The position numbers and the translations under genes were made by a program. A stretch of 64,000 bases of DNA from Monoplex corrugatus (Eukaryota; Mollusca; Gastropoda; Littorinimorpha; Ranellidae), in contig CM060307.1 in assembly GCA_030674185.1 (NCBI GenBank), positions 47,010,681 to 47,074,680 on the forward strand. Direction: 5' to 3'. Of this stretch, positions 35,389-48,253 are shown one piece after another (the stretch's first letter is position 1; each line of letters begins with the position of its first letter). Under the pieces are notes generated by a model that made no database searches, was not told the DNA's origin, and worked only from the letters and a program-made list of their open reading frames with translations.

Positions 35389-35525
35389 TCAGTGTGTCCG
35401 GAGGTGACTGATCAATCCGATCCGGGCACAGAAGTAACGTCCACAGGTTGGACATCTATGGTCGGTTACTGTGGTTGAAGGGTTTGCAGCCCTAGCTTTC
35501 CGTGCAACTCGTTTTTCTTGTGCAG
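35389..35525 (-). pseudogene. C-terminal zinc finger of the RTE-type element
   Basis: A minus-strand reading gives KRVARKARAANPSTTVTD, then CPTCGRYFCARIGLISH and LRTH followed by a TGA at 35,389. The C-x2-C-x12-H-x3-H spacing is a C2H2 finger. It is separated from the rest of the protein by the nested (CA)n element. Confidence 0.75.
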
Positions 35526-35622
35526 ATTATAATAATAATAATAATAATTACAATATTTATATAGCGCAAAATCTTGATAAAATCAAATCTAAGCGCTGAA
35601 GCAGACACACACTCACGCACAC

Positions 35623-35702
<80 letters not shown>

Positions 35703-35790
35703 ACACACACACACACACACACACGCATGGCTATAAATGGGGAGAAAGAATAAAAGCAATAAAAGCAAGAATAAAAGCAATGGAAAATTA
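35525..35790 (-). mobile_element. Microsatellite-carrying short interspersed element, copy 2
   Basis: Inverse of the 15.3-kb copy: AATAATAATAATAATT, TTTATATAGCGCAAAATC, a (CA)n core at 35,604-35,726, GGCTATAAATGGGGAGAAAG and AAAGCAATGGAAAATTATA. It splits the RTE coding region. Confidence 0.8.
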
Positions 35791-38082
35791 TAGGGGTGTG
35801 TGTGATAGGGACCCCCTGGGCTAGCCAGGACTGGGAATGCCATTTGGTCATTGATGATTGGACCCAAACGACCCTGGGGAAGAGCCCTGAACTGGAAGAT
35901 TGGATACGAGACACTTCTGAAGTGGTACATCCGGTTTTGATTCTTCTACGCCAGACTGTACGGTCGAGGGCAAGGTTTTCCCAATTCTCCCAGTCTATGT
36001 TGAGGACTTTAGCGATGCCTTCAAGCTGTCTTTAAACCGTTTTCTCTGGCCTCCAACTGTTCTCTTGCCAGACGCTAGTTCTCCGTAGAGGAGTTGCTTC
36101 GGAATTCTGGTGTCAGACATCCGGTACACATGGCCAGCCCAGCGAACTTGACTGTTTTGAAGTAAAGTGTAGATGGAGGGGAGATTGGCTCTTTCTAATA
36201 CTTCTGTATCAGGGATCTTCTCTTGCCATCGGATATTGAGAATCTTTCTGAGGCTTTTGGTGTGAAAATGATTCAATTTCCTTGCGTGTCTACTGTAAAC
36301 AGTCCAGGTCTCACTGCCGTAGAGGAGAGTGGTGAGGACCACCGCTTTGTACACTTTGAGTTTAGTTGTGGCCGAGATACCTCTTCTGTCCCATACAGTA
36401 GGACGCAGCCTCCCAAATGCAGTGCTGGCCTTAGCTATGCGTTTGTTGACTTTCTGTACTTCGTCGTCGATATGCACACAACGTGATAGGGAACTGCCGA
36501 GATATGTGAAGTTGTCGACTGCATGTAGTTTTGTGCCCTTGACCTCGATATTTGGTTCAGTATATGGAACACTTGGAGGAGGCTGATACATGACTTCGGT
36601 TTTCTTGGTGCTTATTGTAAGACCGAAGTTTTCGCAAGCAGTTGAAAATTTGTCCATGCATTGTTGCATCTGTTCACCACTGTAAGCATTTAACGCACAA
36701 TCGTCTGCAAAAAGGAGGTCACGAAGAGTGCTGTAACTGCATTTAGTGGTCGCCTTGAGGCGTCTTGTGTTGTACAACTTGCCGTCTGTGCGGTAGCGTA
36801 TATCTATGCCAGGGTCTTCTGGACAGAATGCATCTGATAACATTGCCGAGAACATCATAGAGAATAGTGTAGGTGCAAGGACGCATCCTTGTTTCACGCC
36901 ATTGCTGACTGGAAAGTCTCTGGACATTTCTCCGTCATCAAGGACCCGTGCCATCATACCATCCTGGAATTGTCGCACCATATTTACGAAGGCTGGAGGG
37001 CAGCCGAACTTCGCCATTATCTTCCACAGCCCCTCGCGACTCACCGTGTCAAACGCCTTTGTCAAGTCGACAAAGGTTGTGTACAGTGCTCGGTGTTGTT
37101 CCTGCGCCTTTTCTTGCAGTTGACGAGCAGCAAAGATCATGTCCACCCTACCTCTCCCAGCCCGAAATCCACATTGACTCTCTGGCAACAGACCCTGCTC
37201 AAGATGATTAGTGAGGCGGTTCAGCAGCACCCTTGCTAATATCTTGCCTGCAATGGACAGTAGTGATATTCCTCTGTGGTTGTCACATGATTGTTTGTTT
37301 CTCTTCCTCTTGTATAGGTGGACTATTGAGGCATCCTTGAAGTCTTGAGGGAGTGATTGCCTGTTCCAGAGTGTTACAAACATCTCAGTTAATCTTTGTG
37401 TGAGCATTGGACCTCCCGCTTTGTAGATCTCAGCAGGTATGGCGTCAGCACCAGGGGCCTTGCCACAGGAGAGTTGGCCAATGGCCTTTGTGACCTCTTG
37501 TATGTTAGGTGGTACATCAAGTTGGCTGTTCTTTTCTATTTGAGGGAGGCGATCAATGGCTGCTTCATTTATTGAGGAAGGGCGGTTCAAGACACTATCG
37601 AAGTGATCCGCCCACCTTTCAAGAATTTCTGACCGCTCGGTGATCAACATTTCCCCATCCGCAGATAGTAATGGAGAGGTGTCAGATGACGTTGGCCCAT
37701 AGATAGCCCTCAGGGCGTCATAAAACCTTTTCGAGTCGTGACGGTCTGCATATAGCTGGATTTCATCAGCCTTGTCACTTAGCCACTTGTCTTGCATGTT
37801 CCTGAGTTTTGCCTGGACTTGTCGGCGACACTCCATGAATGCAGTTTTCTTTGAATCAGACTTTGGGTCACACTGGTAGGCAAGATGGCGTCTGTGCTTC
37901 TCATCCAGAAGGGTTTGGATATGCTGGTCGTTTTCATCAAACCAGTCTTGATGTTTTCGTGTGACAGGTCCTATTTTCTCTAGGACTGATGTATAGACAT
38001 GGTCCCTGAAGACTGCCCACTCTTCTTCGACACTAGCATTACCAAAATGAAGGTCAGCCAGCTTGACGTTCAGGTCACTAAT

Positions 38083-39480
38083 GAGAGTCTAAATTACTAC
38101 AAAAACTACAAGTACAGAATGCAACAGTTTTAAACTTGCGCTTGGTCTTCCGATGCATGTTTCCAACCTCCGTACACACGGTGAGATTAATATATTGCCG
38201 CTTGATGAACAAAGGAAGCTCGTCTCTAGGCTACCAAATTTCTGCTAAGAAATACCACCGTTGAAAATGTTTTGAGACCTGATATAAATTTAAGATCAGA
38301 CATTGATTTTCCGAAACGAGACATGAATAGCTCTCGAATTGATCTAGAAGTGGGTCCTATATCTATAAGACCTTCTTTTCTCCAGTACCCTGTTGGGAAT
38401 TTTTAAGAGCAAACTTTGACAAACACCACACTGATTTAAAGAAAGAAGATAATATCAACTTATTAGCGAGTCGAGTTAAATGTCATATTGAACACTTTTA
38501 TCCCAATCATTTAAAAATCTACACAGATGGATCATTAATTGAGAAAAAAGCAGGCTCTGCGTTTTTAACACCAGCTCTTAAAATAGAGAAATCTTTCCAT
38601 ATAGGACCCAACAAATCAACATTTACAGCTGAACTCTTTGCAATACTGATGGCTTTGAATTACTTAGTAAGTTATCCTCAGAATATATCACAAATCCTTT
38701 TTTGCGTTGATTCTAATTCTGTGCTTCAGGCTCTTGAATTAATGAAATTAGACACTAGATCTGAAATGGTAATAGAAATTAGCCATTTAATTCATTTCTT
38801 ACTTTCTGTTGGATACCATCTCATTGTTCCTTTCATCATAACGATGTGGTTGACAGGGCTGCCAAACGAGGAGCTAAGGGTTCACCAGAATCAAACAACA
38901 TAAAGCGTTCTCTCTCCTTGAATGAATCTTGTAACTTAGTGGACGCGTATGTTTGGAAACTGTTTCAAGATAATCAGAAAAAGTACAATACTAATAGCTT
39001 GAATTTTATTATCGGCAAAATAAGTAAACAGTCTACTGTAAACAGATCTATACAGTCCCTTACGTATAGGTGGAAACTCTATGCATTCAAAACAAAGTAC
39101 ACCAGAAATATTGTCTGTCTTTGTGGACAGAAAATAACGACCAGTCATTTACTTTCTTGCATTAGTATAAAGCGACACATTCCCGTACTTTCTACTCACA
39201 CAATTTCCGACATATTTGAATCATCATTATTATTAACATAAGAATTTTTCGTTAGCCTGTCTAAAAGTCCAATAGTTCAATATTTATGATTCGTTCATCT
39301 TCCTGTTCATAGTTCCAGTTAGCTAGTTTATTGTAAATATTTGTTGTAGTATGCTACTTCATTTGTTATGTTTACGCTCCCCTCTGACATTTGCCTTGTC
39401 TTTACTTCTTCTTTTTTTCACATGGTTTTAGCCCGAATGTTTTTGATGCTCGAGTGGGCTATAAGTAATATGAATTTAAA
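38083..39480 (+). mobile_element. I/Nimb-like retrotransposon, RNase H and 3' end
   Basis: After the second target duplication the interrupted reading resumes (ESLNYYKNYKYRMQQ). An RNase H domain follows: IYTDGSLIEKKAGSAFL, TAELFAILMALNYL, LFCVDSNSVLQALE and, after a frameshift, HNDVVDRAAKRGA, so the four acidic residues of the family are visible. The protein ends at about 39,240 with KRHIPVLSTHTISDIF. The untranslated tail includes TATAAGTAATATGAATTTAA. Confidence 0.8.
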
Positions 39481-40304
<824 letters not shown>

Positions 40305-40377
40305 AAATGCACCAGGTGTTCCCAAGCGTTTACTCATCCAAGTGCTAACTAGGCCCAACATTGCTCAGCTTACTGCA
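40305..40377 (-). pseudogene. 5S rRNA-derived fragment
   Basis: On the minus strand AGCAATGTTGGGCCTAGTTA, CACTTGGATGAG and CGCTTGGGAACACC correspond to the 3' half of 5S rRNA. It is more diverged than the 20.3-kb head and not followed by the same SINE body. Confidence 0.7.
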
Positions 40378-40484
40378 CTTTTGGTACTGTCAAAGTAAAG
40401 AGCAAGAAGAGGAGGGAGAGAGAGAAAAACAGAGAGGAATGGAAAGACAGAGAAAAAAGTGGCAAACAGAGAGGGAGATGGATG

Positions 40485-40485
40485 T

Positions 40486-40555
<70 letters not shown>

Positions 40556-40622
40556 GTTTGTTTGTTTGTTGTGCGTGTGTGTGTGAGAATGTGAATGCAC
40601 AAGTGTGGGTCTGTATGTCACA

Positions 40623-40691
<69 letters not shown>

Positions 40692-40730
40692 GTGTGTGTT
40701 GTGTGTGTCTGTGTGTGTGTGAGTCTTGTC
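40485..40730. repeat. (GT)n microsatellites, two blocks
   Basis: Two long GT runs split by GTTTGTTTGTTTG and a short unique stretch. Confidence 0.95.
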
Positions 40731-41141
40731 CGTTGTATCATTGTGCATCTGTGTGTTAATGAAAGTCATGCTGTATTTGCTGGATTGTTTTACGTTTTTG
40801 TTTTGTTTTGTTTTTTGTTTTTTTTAAGCAAAGCGTGTTCTTTGTTCATGAACAGAATGTTTACACATTGGGTCACAGTCTAACTGAACACTCACACTCA
40901 CCACAATGTTGTCAAGAAACCATAAGCTTCAAGAGAAACGTCCACTGTTCAAGTCACAATGACACAAAACTATCAGCGCTGTTGGTGCAGAATTATCAGG
41001 CGTTTGTTGGTAAACCATGATCAGGTTTGGACCAAGGGCTTGGCCAAACAAGGTTCATGAATGAGAACAGGACTGGTCTATCTGAAGACTAAAATGATCC
41101 AAAAACAATGTGAGAAGACATCCAAGAGAACACTGTCTCCA
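40731..41141. other. Spacer with no supported gene
   Basis: Unique AT-rich DNA. Confidence 0.4.
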
Positions 41142-41356
41142 TTAACCCTTTGACTCCTCTGCAGCCTGTCCCCCAGCATTATGCATTGTCAAGCATGCAA
41201 ACAAAGCAAAAACAACCCTTTGACTCAATCACCCTATCCACCAGCTTCCTTTGACCCGCTCACCCTATCCACCGCATGAAGCTGGTGGACAGGGTGAGCG
41301 AGTCAAAGGGTTAAGTTTTTGCAATTGGTAGATAGGCTGCAGGAGTCAAAGGGTTA
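41142..41356. mobile_element. Nested-palindrome MITE, copy 8
   Basis: Ends ATTAACCCTTTGACTCC and GTCAAAGGGTTAAAC. One internal arm (TTTGACCCGCTCACCCTATC) is duplicated. Confidence 0.85.
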
Positions 41357-41389
41357 AACTTATTTAAAATATTTACGTGTTTAATGCTT

Positions 41390-41604
41390 TAGCCCTTTCA
41401 TTCCCTCACCCTATCCACTTGTTGCAAAATCATTATTAACCCTTTCACTTCCTCATCCTACCTTCCAGCTCCTGCAGGAAGCTGGTCAATAAGACGAGGG
41501 AGACAAAAGGTTCAATTTTTAATTTTTCTAGTACAGGTTTTGCTTTTCTATCATGGCTGATGATGCAGAAAGTTGGAGGACACGTTGAGGTAGTCAAAGA
41601 ATTA
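41390..41604. mobile_element. Nested-palindrome MITE, diverged copy 9
   Basis: Recognisable inner part (CCAGCTCCTGCAGGAAGCTGG). The outer ends are decayed (TTAGCCCTTTCATTCCC and GTAGTCAAAGAATTAA). Two copies stand 30 bp apart here. Confidence 0.7.
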
Positions 41605-41962
41605 AGGATACAAAGGATGTACTTGAATTCTGATAATTTAAGAAACTCCTGCAGGATGTGTGTATTTGTCAGATATTTCAAAGACCCATCTGTTCTGTGC
41701 ACACTGGCTGTCAGGGAAACATAACTAATCCCATTTCATAGATTGCTTTCTTCCTTTTGTACATTGTGTTTAACAGTGGGGAGAGGGGGAGACAGAGAAT
41801 GAGTGGACAGGACATAAGTGAGGAGTAAGCATCTGATGTACATGTCTTATATAGTTAATTCCAGGGTGGACAGTCCTCTTCCTCAAAACCAGGACAAGAC
41901 TGAACAGGTGGCCAGAGACCACACGTGGGACCTGGTAATAAAAATACTGGTTGTAAACCGCA

Positions 41963-42125
41963 GTTTCAGTTTCAGTTTCTCAAGATGACGTCTCAACGCT
42001 CAGAATGAATTCTATATGCACTCACGTCACAGGTGCCATGTGTATCGTGATCATGACACAAGCCTTAAGCCTGCACATAAACCCATGAGCTGGCCGGGTC
42101 CTGAGGCCCTACCTAGACTATGTTT
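41963..42125 (-). mobile_element. 5S-headed SINE body, 5' truncated
   Basis: The tail (CAGTTT)n with TCTCAAGATGACG and the body GCCTTAAGCCTGCACATAAA match the element at 20.1 kb. Confidence 0.75.
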
Positions 42126-43068
<943 letters not shown>

Positions 43069-43332
43069 AAGAAACGCAAATATAAGAAACCATACCTGAT
43101 GGTAATTTATATTTTCAAAAGCAGCTTCTGTATACAAATACACTTGAGAATATTCATAAACTGTACAAACTATTTCCCACAAATTTACCATACAGCCATG
43201 ATACAATTGGAATTTCTGTTCTTACAAGAACAGCAGAATAGTACACCTATACGAACTACTCAGTGCAGTCTCTTTCATGTAATAATGAATGAATAAACTT
43301 GTGAATGAATGAAAGAATGAATGAATAAATGA

Positions 43333-43393
<61 letters not shown>

Positions 43394-43789
43394 ATCTACT
43401 GTGTACCCTTTATTATTCAAACTTCATCTACTTTTCTGTGTTAGCAGCAAACAAAAATACACACAAGACGTTTAAATATTAAAATTGTTACACTAAAATT
43501 ATTAACCATGAGTACAAGCAATTACGATATTTCATCACCGTTTCTTGACATTATCACTTTTTAAAATGAAAACAAGTTTAACTACGAATACACCCCCCCC
43601 CCCTTACACACACGCACAATTTCTTTCCAAGTCTCTCTACTCTTACAGCAGTTCCTCAATACTTGCCAACAAAATCATAGGTCCCTATAACACACATCTG
43701 CAGTTATCCGAAAAAAAAAGTTTCGCCATAATCACTGGTCTCTGATAATTCACAATGACATATTCTCTAGAACTTTGACACAGAATTTG
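43069..43789. other. Spacer with CA microsatellite
   Basis: (CA)n at 43,335-43,390 preceded by GAATGAATGAAT-type sequence, and a short C-run at 43,592. No exon. Confidence 0.5.
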
Positions 43790-43935
43790 GAGTTTGTTGA
43801 AGATGAATTGACTGCTCCCAGACAATTCCATATGCACTCCACCCAAATCTGCCAGTAATGATATTGCAGACTATTTGAGTCTGCCCAACACACTATGTCC
43901 TTGCAGAGTTTTAAAAGGTTGAGGTGCAGATAATA
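43790..43935. repeat. Fragment of the dispersed repeat at 26.7 kb
   Basis: CTCCCAGACAATTCCATATG and AACACACTATGTCCTTGCAG match the 26.75-26.87 kb repeat. A further relative lies inverted near 45.65-45.73 kb. Confidence 0.55.
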
Positions 43936-44655
43936 GCATTTTTGAAACATTAAGCTCACACCATCTGAATGACTGAAACATGTGAAACATTAAACTCACA
44001 CCATCTGAAACACTGGAGCATGTGAAACATTAAGCTCACACCTTCTGAATGACTGAAACATTAAACTCACACCATCTGAAACACTGGAGCATGTGAAACA
44101 TTAAGCTCACACTTCTGAATGACTGAAACATTAAACTCACACCATCTGAAAACTGGAGCATGTGAAACATTAACTCACACCTTCTGAATGACTGAACATT
44201 AAACTCACACCATCTGAAACACTGGAGCATGTGAAACATTAAACTCACACCATCTGAATGACTAAAGCTATGAAACATTAAACTTACACCATTTGAAACA
44301 CTGGAGCATGTGAAACATTACCCTTTGACTCCCCACCCTGTCCACCTGGATCCTGCATTTTCAACCATGCTAGCAAAGCAAAAACTTAACCCTTTGATTC
44401 CCTCACCCTATCCACCAGCTTTCTGCAGGAAGCTTGTGAATAGAATGAGGGATCCAAAGGTTAGGTTTTTGCAGGTGGTGGATAGGGCGCAGGAGTCAAA
44501 GGGTTAAGCTCACACCATCTGAATGACTGGAGCATGTGAAACATTAAGCTCACACCATCTGAATGACTGGAGCATGTGAAACATTAAGATCACACCATCT
44601 GAATGACTGGAGCATGTGAAACAATAAGCTCACACCATCTGAATGACTGGAGTAT
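43936..44655. repeat. ~40-bp minisatellite interrupted by a MITE
   Basis: About fifteen units of GAAACATTAAGCTCACACC with CATCTGAATGACTGGAGCAT and variants. A MITE sits inside at 44,321-44,503. Confidence 0.9.
44321..44503. mobile_element. Nested-palindrome MITE, copy 10, in a known target
   Basis: The left junction is GAAACATTA then CCCTTTGACTCCC. The right junction is GTCAAAGGG then TTAAGCTCACACC. Neighbouring uninterrupted repeat units read GAAACATTAAGCTCACACC, so the insertion is into TTAA with the target duplicated (one A lost on the left). Confidence 0.9.
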
Positions 44656-44789
44656 TAACTTAAAGGCAAGGAACAAACAGGCCACTTACGGAGCTGGCTA
44701 GAAAGAGAACTCAGTATATCAGATATCGGGTCAATGTCTCTATCAACATAGCCAGCCAGCTCATCAGTCTATGCATACACACAATTTAC

Positions 44790-44875
44790 AATATCATCAT
44801 CATGTGCCCTGCCACATGGCGTTGGTGATCATGGCCCTCCATACCAATCTATCCCCTGTCGCTGCAAGTAGAAAT
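44790..44875 (-). mobile_element. RTE-type 3' end fragment with (GAT)n tail
   Basis: ATCATCATCATGTGCCCTGC and GATCATGGCCCTCCATACC are the inverse of the 19.3-kb element end. Confidence 0.7.
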
Positions 44876-45127
44876 CTACGATATACACAGACAATACTAC
44901 CCACTCCTCACTTACACTATTGGCTTTGCATTATGCATGTCATTTACAGTACACTAAGATACTTGTTTTCAGCTTTCCCAGTCACCTTTCAAAACGCACT
45001 TCCAGGCTGATGTAGGTGTAGTTTTACCTGAGGGTCAGGGGTTTATGTCCCCTATTGGGCACTCTTGAATTTCTAGGTGGGCCGTTGGCTCAGTTGATAC
45101 TCATGATCTGGTGTCCTGACTTCTGTT

Positions 45128-45612
45128 TCAGCTTGCAACATAAACACTGGCTTGTCCCCTGCCCATCTCAAGCTTGCAGCATAAACACTGCCCATCTCAA
45201 GCTTACAACACTGGCCTGTCTGCTGTCCATCTCAAGCTTACAACATAAACACTGGCCTGTCCCCTGCCCATCTCAAGCTTACAACATAAACACTGCCTAT
45301 CTAAAGCTTAAAGCATAAACACTGCCCATCTCAAGCTTACAGCATCATCACTGCCCATCTCAAGCTTACAACATTAACACTGCCCATCTCAAGCTTACAG
45401 CATAATCACTGCCCATCTCAAGCTTACAACATAAAGTTAAACACTGCCCATCTCTAGCTTACAACATAAACAATGCCCATCTCAAGCTTACAGCACAGAC
45501 ACTGCCCATCTCAGCTTACAACATAAACACTGCCCATCTCAAGCTTACAACATAAACACTGCCCATCTCAAGCTTACAGCATAAACATTGGGCTGTCTGC
45601 TGCCCATCTCAA
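45128..45612. repeat. 29-bp minisatellite, about fifteen units
   Basis: Units of CTTACAACATAAACACTGCC plus CATCTCAAG, each containing AAGCTT, with small length variants. Confidence 0.95.
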
Positions 45613-46207
45613 TGCTCCAATCATTCTGGTGGCGTCAATATTGTGGTTCACAGATCCATATCTTTTCTGGCAGATATGGGTGGGACAGATAAGGAATTGT
45701 TCCAATGCGATGAATCTGTCTTCAGCAAATTCTATATCTAATTTAAAATACACAGATCATTCATCAGCACAATGTTATATTTCTCAAAAAAATTCTTGTG
45801 TACTGACCTTTGGATTTCAACATTATACATGTCAGCCTTCACATGTACTGACCTTTGGATTTCAACATTATGCATGTCAATCTTGAGAACTGTTGCATGG
45901 AGATCAGCTTCAAGACCTCCTAACAATGACGATGTAATGAGCAGGAAAAGAGCAAGAAAAACAGAATGGTCTGATCATATGCAATTTCTGTGATACCAGT
46001 AATGATAAAAACAACGACAACAACACTAATGCCATACAAATATAATTACAAGGTGCTAAAATAATAATACTATATTAAAAATAAAATAATAACATAAATG
46101 TACAAGGTGCTAAATCTTGATACAAGATTCAAACCAAAGTACATACTTTCATCATTTACTAAAGCAATCACCCAACAACAACCAAAACTCCAGGGCACAA
46201 AGTATCC
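45613..46207. other. Spacer left of the tandem duplication
   Basis: Contains a 40-bp duplication at 45,800-45,880 (GTACTGACCTTTGGATTTCA twice) and AT-rich DNA. Confidence 0.5.
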
Positions 46208-46220
46208 GCAAACTGTGTGG

Positions 46221-46860
46221 GGGAGGACAGGAGGGAAGTGCTTTCGTCTCACATCGTACAAGCCCCAGCAATCAAGGAGGAGGTGTCTGATACTCAATGG
46301 CTCGTAACATGGTATACACCATGGTGTTTCTTCATTTTTCAAAAAGGTACAAACGACTGTAGGATGTATGACCCGAGTGTAACCAACACAATACTGTCTC
46401 TTTCTTACGGTTAAGCAATTGCCTCCAAAGCGGAAAGGGAGTCAGAAAAAATGAGGAACTCTTTGTGTTTAGATTGGGACACCATTTTTAGTGCCAAAAC
46501 CAAAGCGACCAGTTCAGCAGTATTAACGGAACTGTCAGACGGAATATGTTTTGAAAATGCTCGATTGGGAATCTCGGAGCAGAATGCAGTGGGCACCTTC
46601 ACCAGAGTTGGATCCATTAGTGAAGATTCTGTGGGATGACGGAGATTTCTCACACAGTTCCACATAAAACGATTTGTACGCCAGTGAACTGGTATTGTCT
46701 TTACAGAAGGAAGCAAGATCAAAACAAACCTTTGATGTTTTCAAGGTCCATGGTGGGCTATCTGGAAACTTCGAGAAATCGTTAACAACTGCTAAATTTA
46801 TATACAATCGCAAGATCAACTATAAACCGAAGATAAGACTTGCCTACTGCCACTTAGACA
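46221..46860 (-). mobile_element. RNase H relic of an I/Nimb-like element (left copy)
   Basis: Minus-strand frames give DFSKFPDSPPWTLKTSKV, then HRIFTNGSNSGEGAHCILL, SVNTAELVALVLALKMVS and EFLIFSDSLSALEAIA. These are RNase H motifs, but the first catalytic Asp is Asn and a frame break separates them. The later part is deleted up to LLKNEETPWCIPCYEPL. Confidence 0.75.
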
Positions 46861-46960
46861 TATAGATATGTCATGGTCTCTTTTTCATGTCCAACAAACA
46901 CAAATTCATTTACACTCTTTGAGTTGTGTTTAACCAAATCCATCTTAGAAAAGAGACTAT

Positions 46961-47125
46961 GGTGAGTTGGCAGAAGACAGAGATGGAAAGAGACAATCAG
47001 ACAGACAGACAGACAGAGACAGAGCAAGGCAAAGAGGAATGGAAAGAGAAAGGTGTTGGCAGAGGACAGAAATGGAAAGAGACAATCAGACAGAGGTAGA
47101 GCAAGGCAAAGAGGAACGGAAAGAG
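46961..47125. repeat. ~87-bp AG-rich minisatellite, two units
   Basis: GGAAAGAGACAATCAGACAG and GCAAGGCAAAGAGGAATGG. The right copy of the duplication has three units (53,061-53,320). Confidence 0.85.
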
Positions 47126-47951
47126 AAAGGAACTAAAATCACATGCAATGAAAAGGTCTGAGTACAACCTACCCGGATATTGCCCAGTAGATAAACAGTT
47201 TCCTGATATATAAGGTCAACCCGGATATTGCCCAGTAGATAAACAGTTTCCTGATATATAAGGTCACAGCATGCACAGACCTATGGTGTCTGAATCCATT
47301 TCATGTGTGTAAGTTTTCTTATGCATGCACAACATTTAAGAATGCACATAGGACATTTAATGCACATTTTAAAGATCCAGAAAAAGTCATCCTGTGGATC
47401 TGCTGGTGTCTGAACCTATTTCACATTTATACACATGCACAACATTTAATACACAAGCTAAAGAACCCCAAAACAATGTCAACATTCAATGGCGTATGTA
47501 AACAGAAAAATAACATGCACACCCACCAACAATGAAGTATGCAGACTGTGCAGAGAAATAGAATATCCACAATGTGCAGACTGTGCAGAGAAATAGAATA
47601 TCCACAATGTAAGCCAAATAATGTGTACATATGCATTCCAGGAAACACTGCTTGAAACAAAAACATAATAAATAATAAACAAAAAAGAAAGAGATAAGAG
47701 ACAAACTGACAGAGAGAGACAGAAACTTCAGAGAACGAACTTAAGAGAATGGACTTTTTTCCCCCTGAAAATTCAACAAATGTGTCCACAAAATGACTTC
47801 AACTAGACAAACTCATCCACAAAATGACTTAAACCAGACAAATGCATCCACAAAATGACCAACCAGAAAAACGAGTCCCCAAAATGACTTCTTATCACCT
47901 TCTAGCTCACCTAAGATTTTAACAACATGGACCCCACTTGTGAACAAAAGC

Positions 47952-48253
47952 CTAGCTGGACTCTTCTTCCTTTACCCTGGGTGAAGGGACGTCCTGGTTG
48001 ACAGAGATGATATATTCTTCCCCCATAATGTTGGCCCGCCTGCCCCCCATCAGCAGGCGCTCTTGCCGCAGTCGTTCCTTGCGACGAACGTGACGTAGTC
48101 GGGTCAGCTCTAGCATTCGCTGGTAGCGCTCTGGGTCCTGCCGCAGACGTTCTCGGTAGCGACGGTGCCTTTCTCGTCGGGCCGCGTTCTTGTCAAGCTT
48201 GCTCTGTGTCTTGCAAGATAATTCCCTAGGCTCATATTGGTACCCCACTTCCA
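47952..48253 (-). CDS. Alternative terminal exon E3 with basic DPERYQ motif
   Basis: The acceptor TTTTTCCGATTGCAG is followed by a split codon (TG, phase 1) and 99 codons to TAG. The peptide opens with EVGYQYEPRELSCKTQSK and continues as a very basic helix carrying the signature RRERHRRYRERLRQDPERYQ, then LTRLRHVRRKERLRQERLL. The tail ends in PSPRVKEEESS, whose VKEE fits the SUMO-acceptor pattern. The array's shared motif is a Tyr-Arg pair seven residues before Asp-Pro, then Arg-Tyr-Gln and a run of Arg/Lys. Structure prediction by eye: one long helix with a Pro kink. A DNA- or RNA-binding tail is likely but unproven. Confidence 0.88.

Larger units (their letters stand above)
35191..38082 (-). 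mobile_element. 5'-truncated RTE-type retrotransposon with 13-bp target duplication
   Basis: The element is bounded by GAGAGTCTAAATT at 35,178-35,190 and again at 38,083-38,095. Its minus-strand 3' end is an A-run (plus-strand T-run at 35,188-35,198). The main frame (35,995-37,836, extendable to about 38,080 upstream of its first ATG) covers a complete reverse transcriptase domain: SCGKAPGADAIPAEIYK, GISLLSIAGKILARVLLNR, QCGFRAGRGRVDMIF, FVDLTKAFDTVSREGLWK, GVKQGCVLAPTLFSMMF and LLFADDCAL, then YLGSSLS and RWAGHVYRM. One base loss near 36,020 shifts the frame, and the protein continues as GIAKVLNIDWENWENLALDR. The last segment, beyond a nested short element, encodes a C2H2-like finger. The endonuclease region is absent because of 5' truncation. 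Confidence 0.9.

Noticed and set aside
35995..37836. The 613-residue open frame as a host gene
   Set aside because: It is the reverse transcriptase of an RTE-type element with target duplications, a poly-A end and a frameshift.
47427..47789. Minus-strand frame of 120 residues, repeated at 53.6-54.0 kb
   Set aside because: Its conservation reflects the segmental duplication. The frame is hydrophobic and low in complexity, includes a short tandem repeat, and has no splice context.
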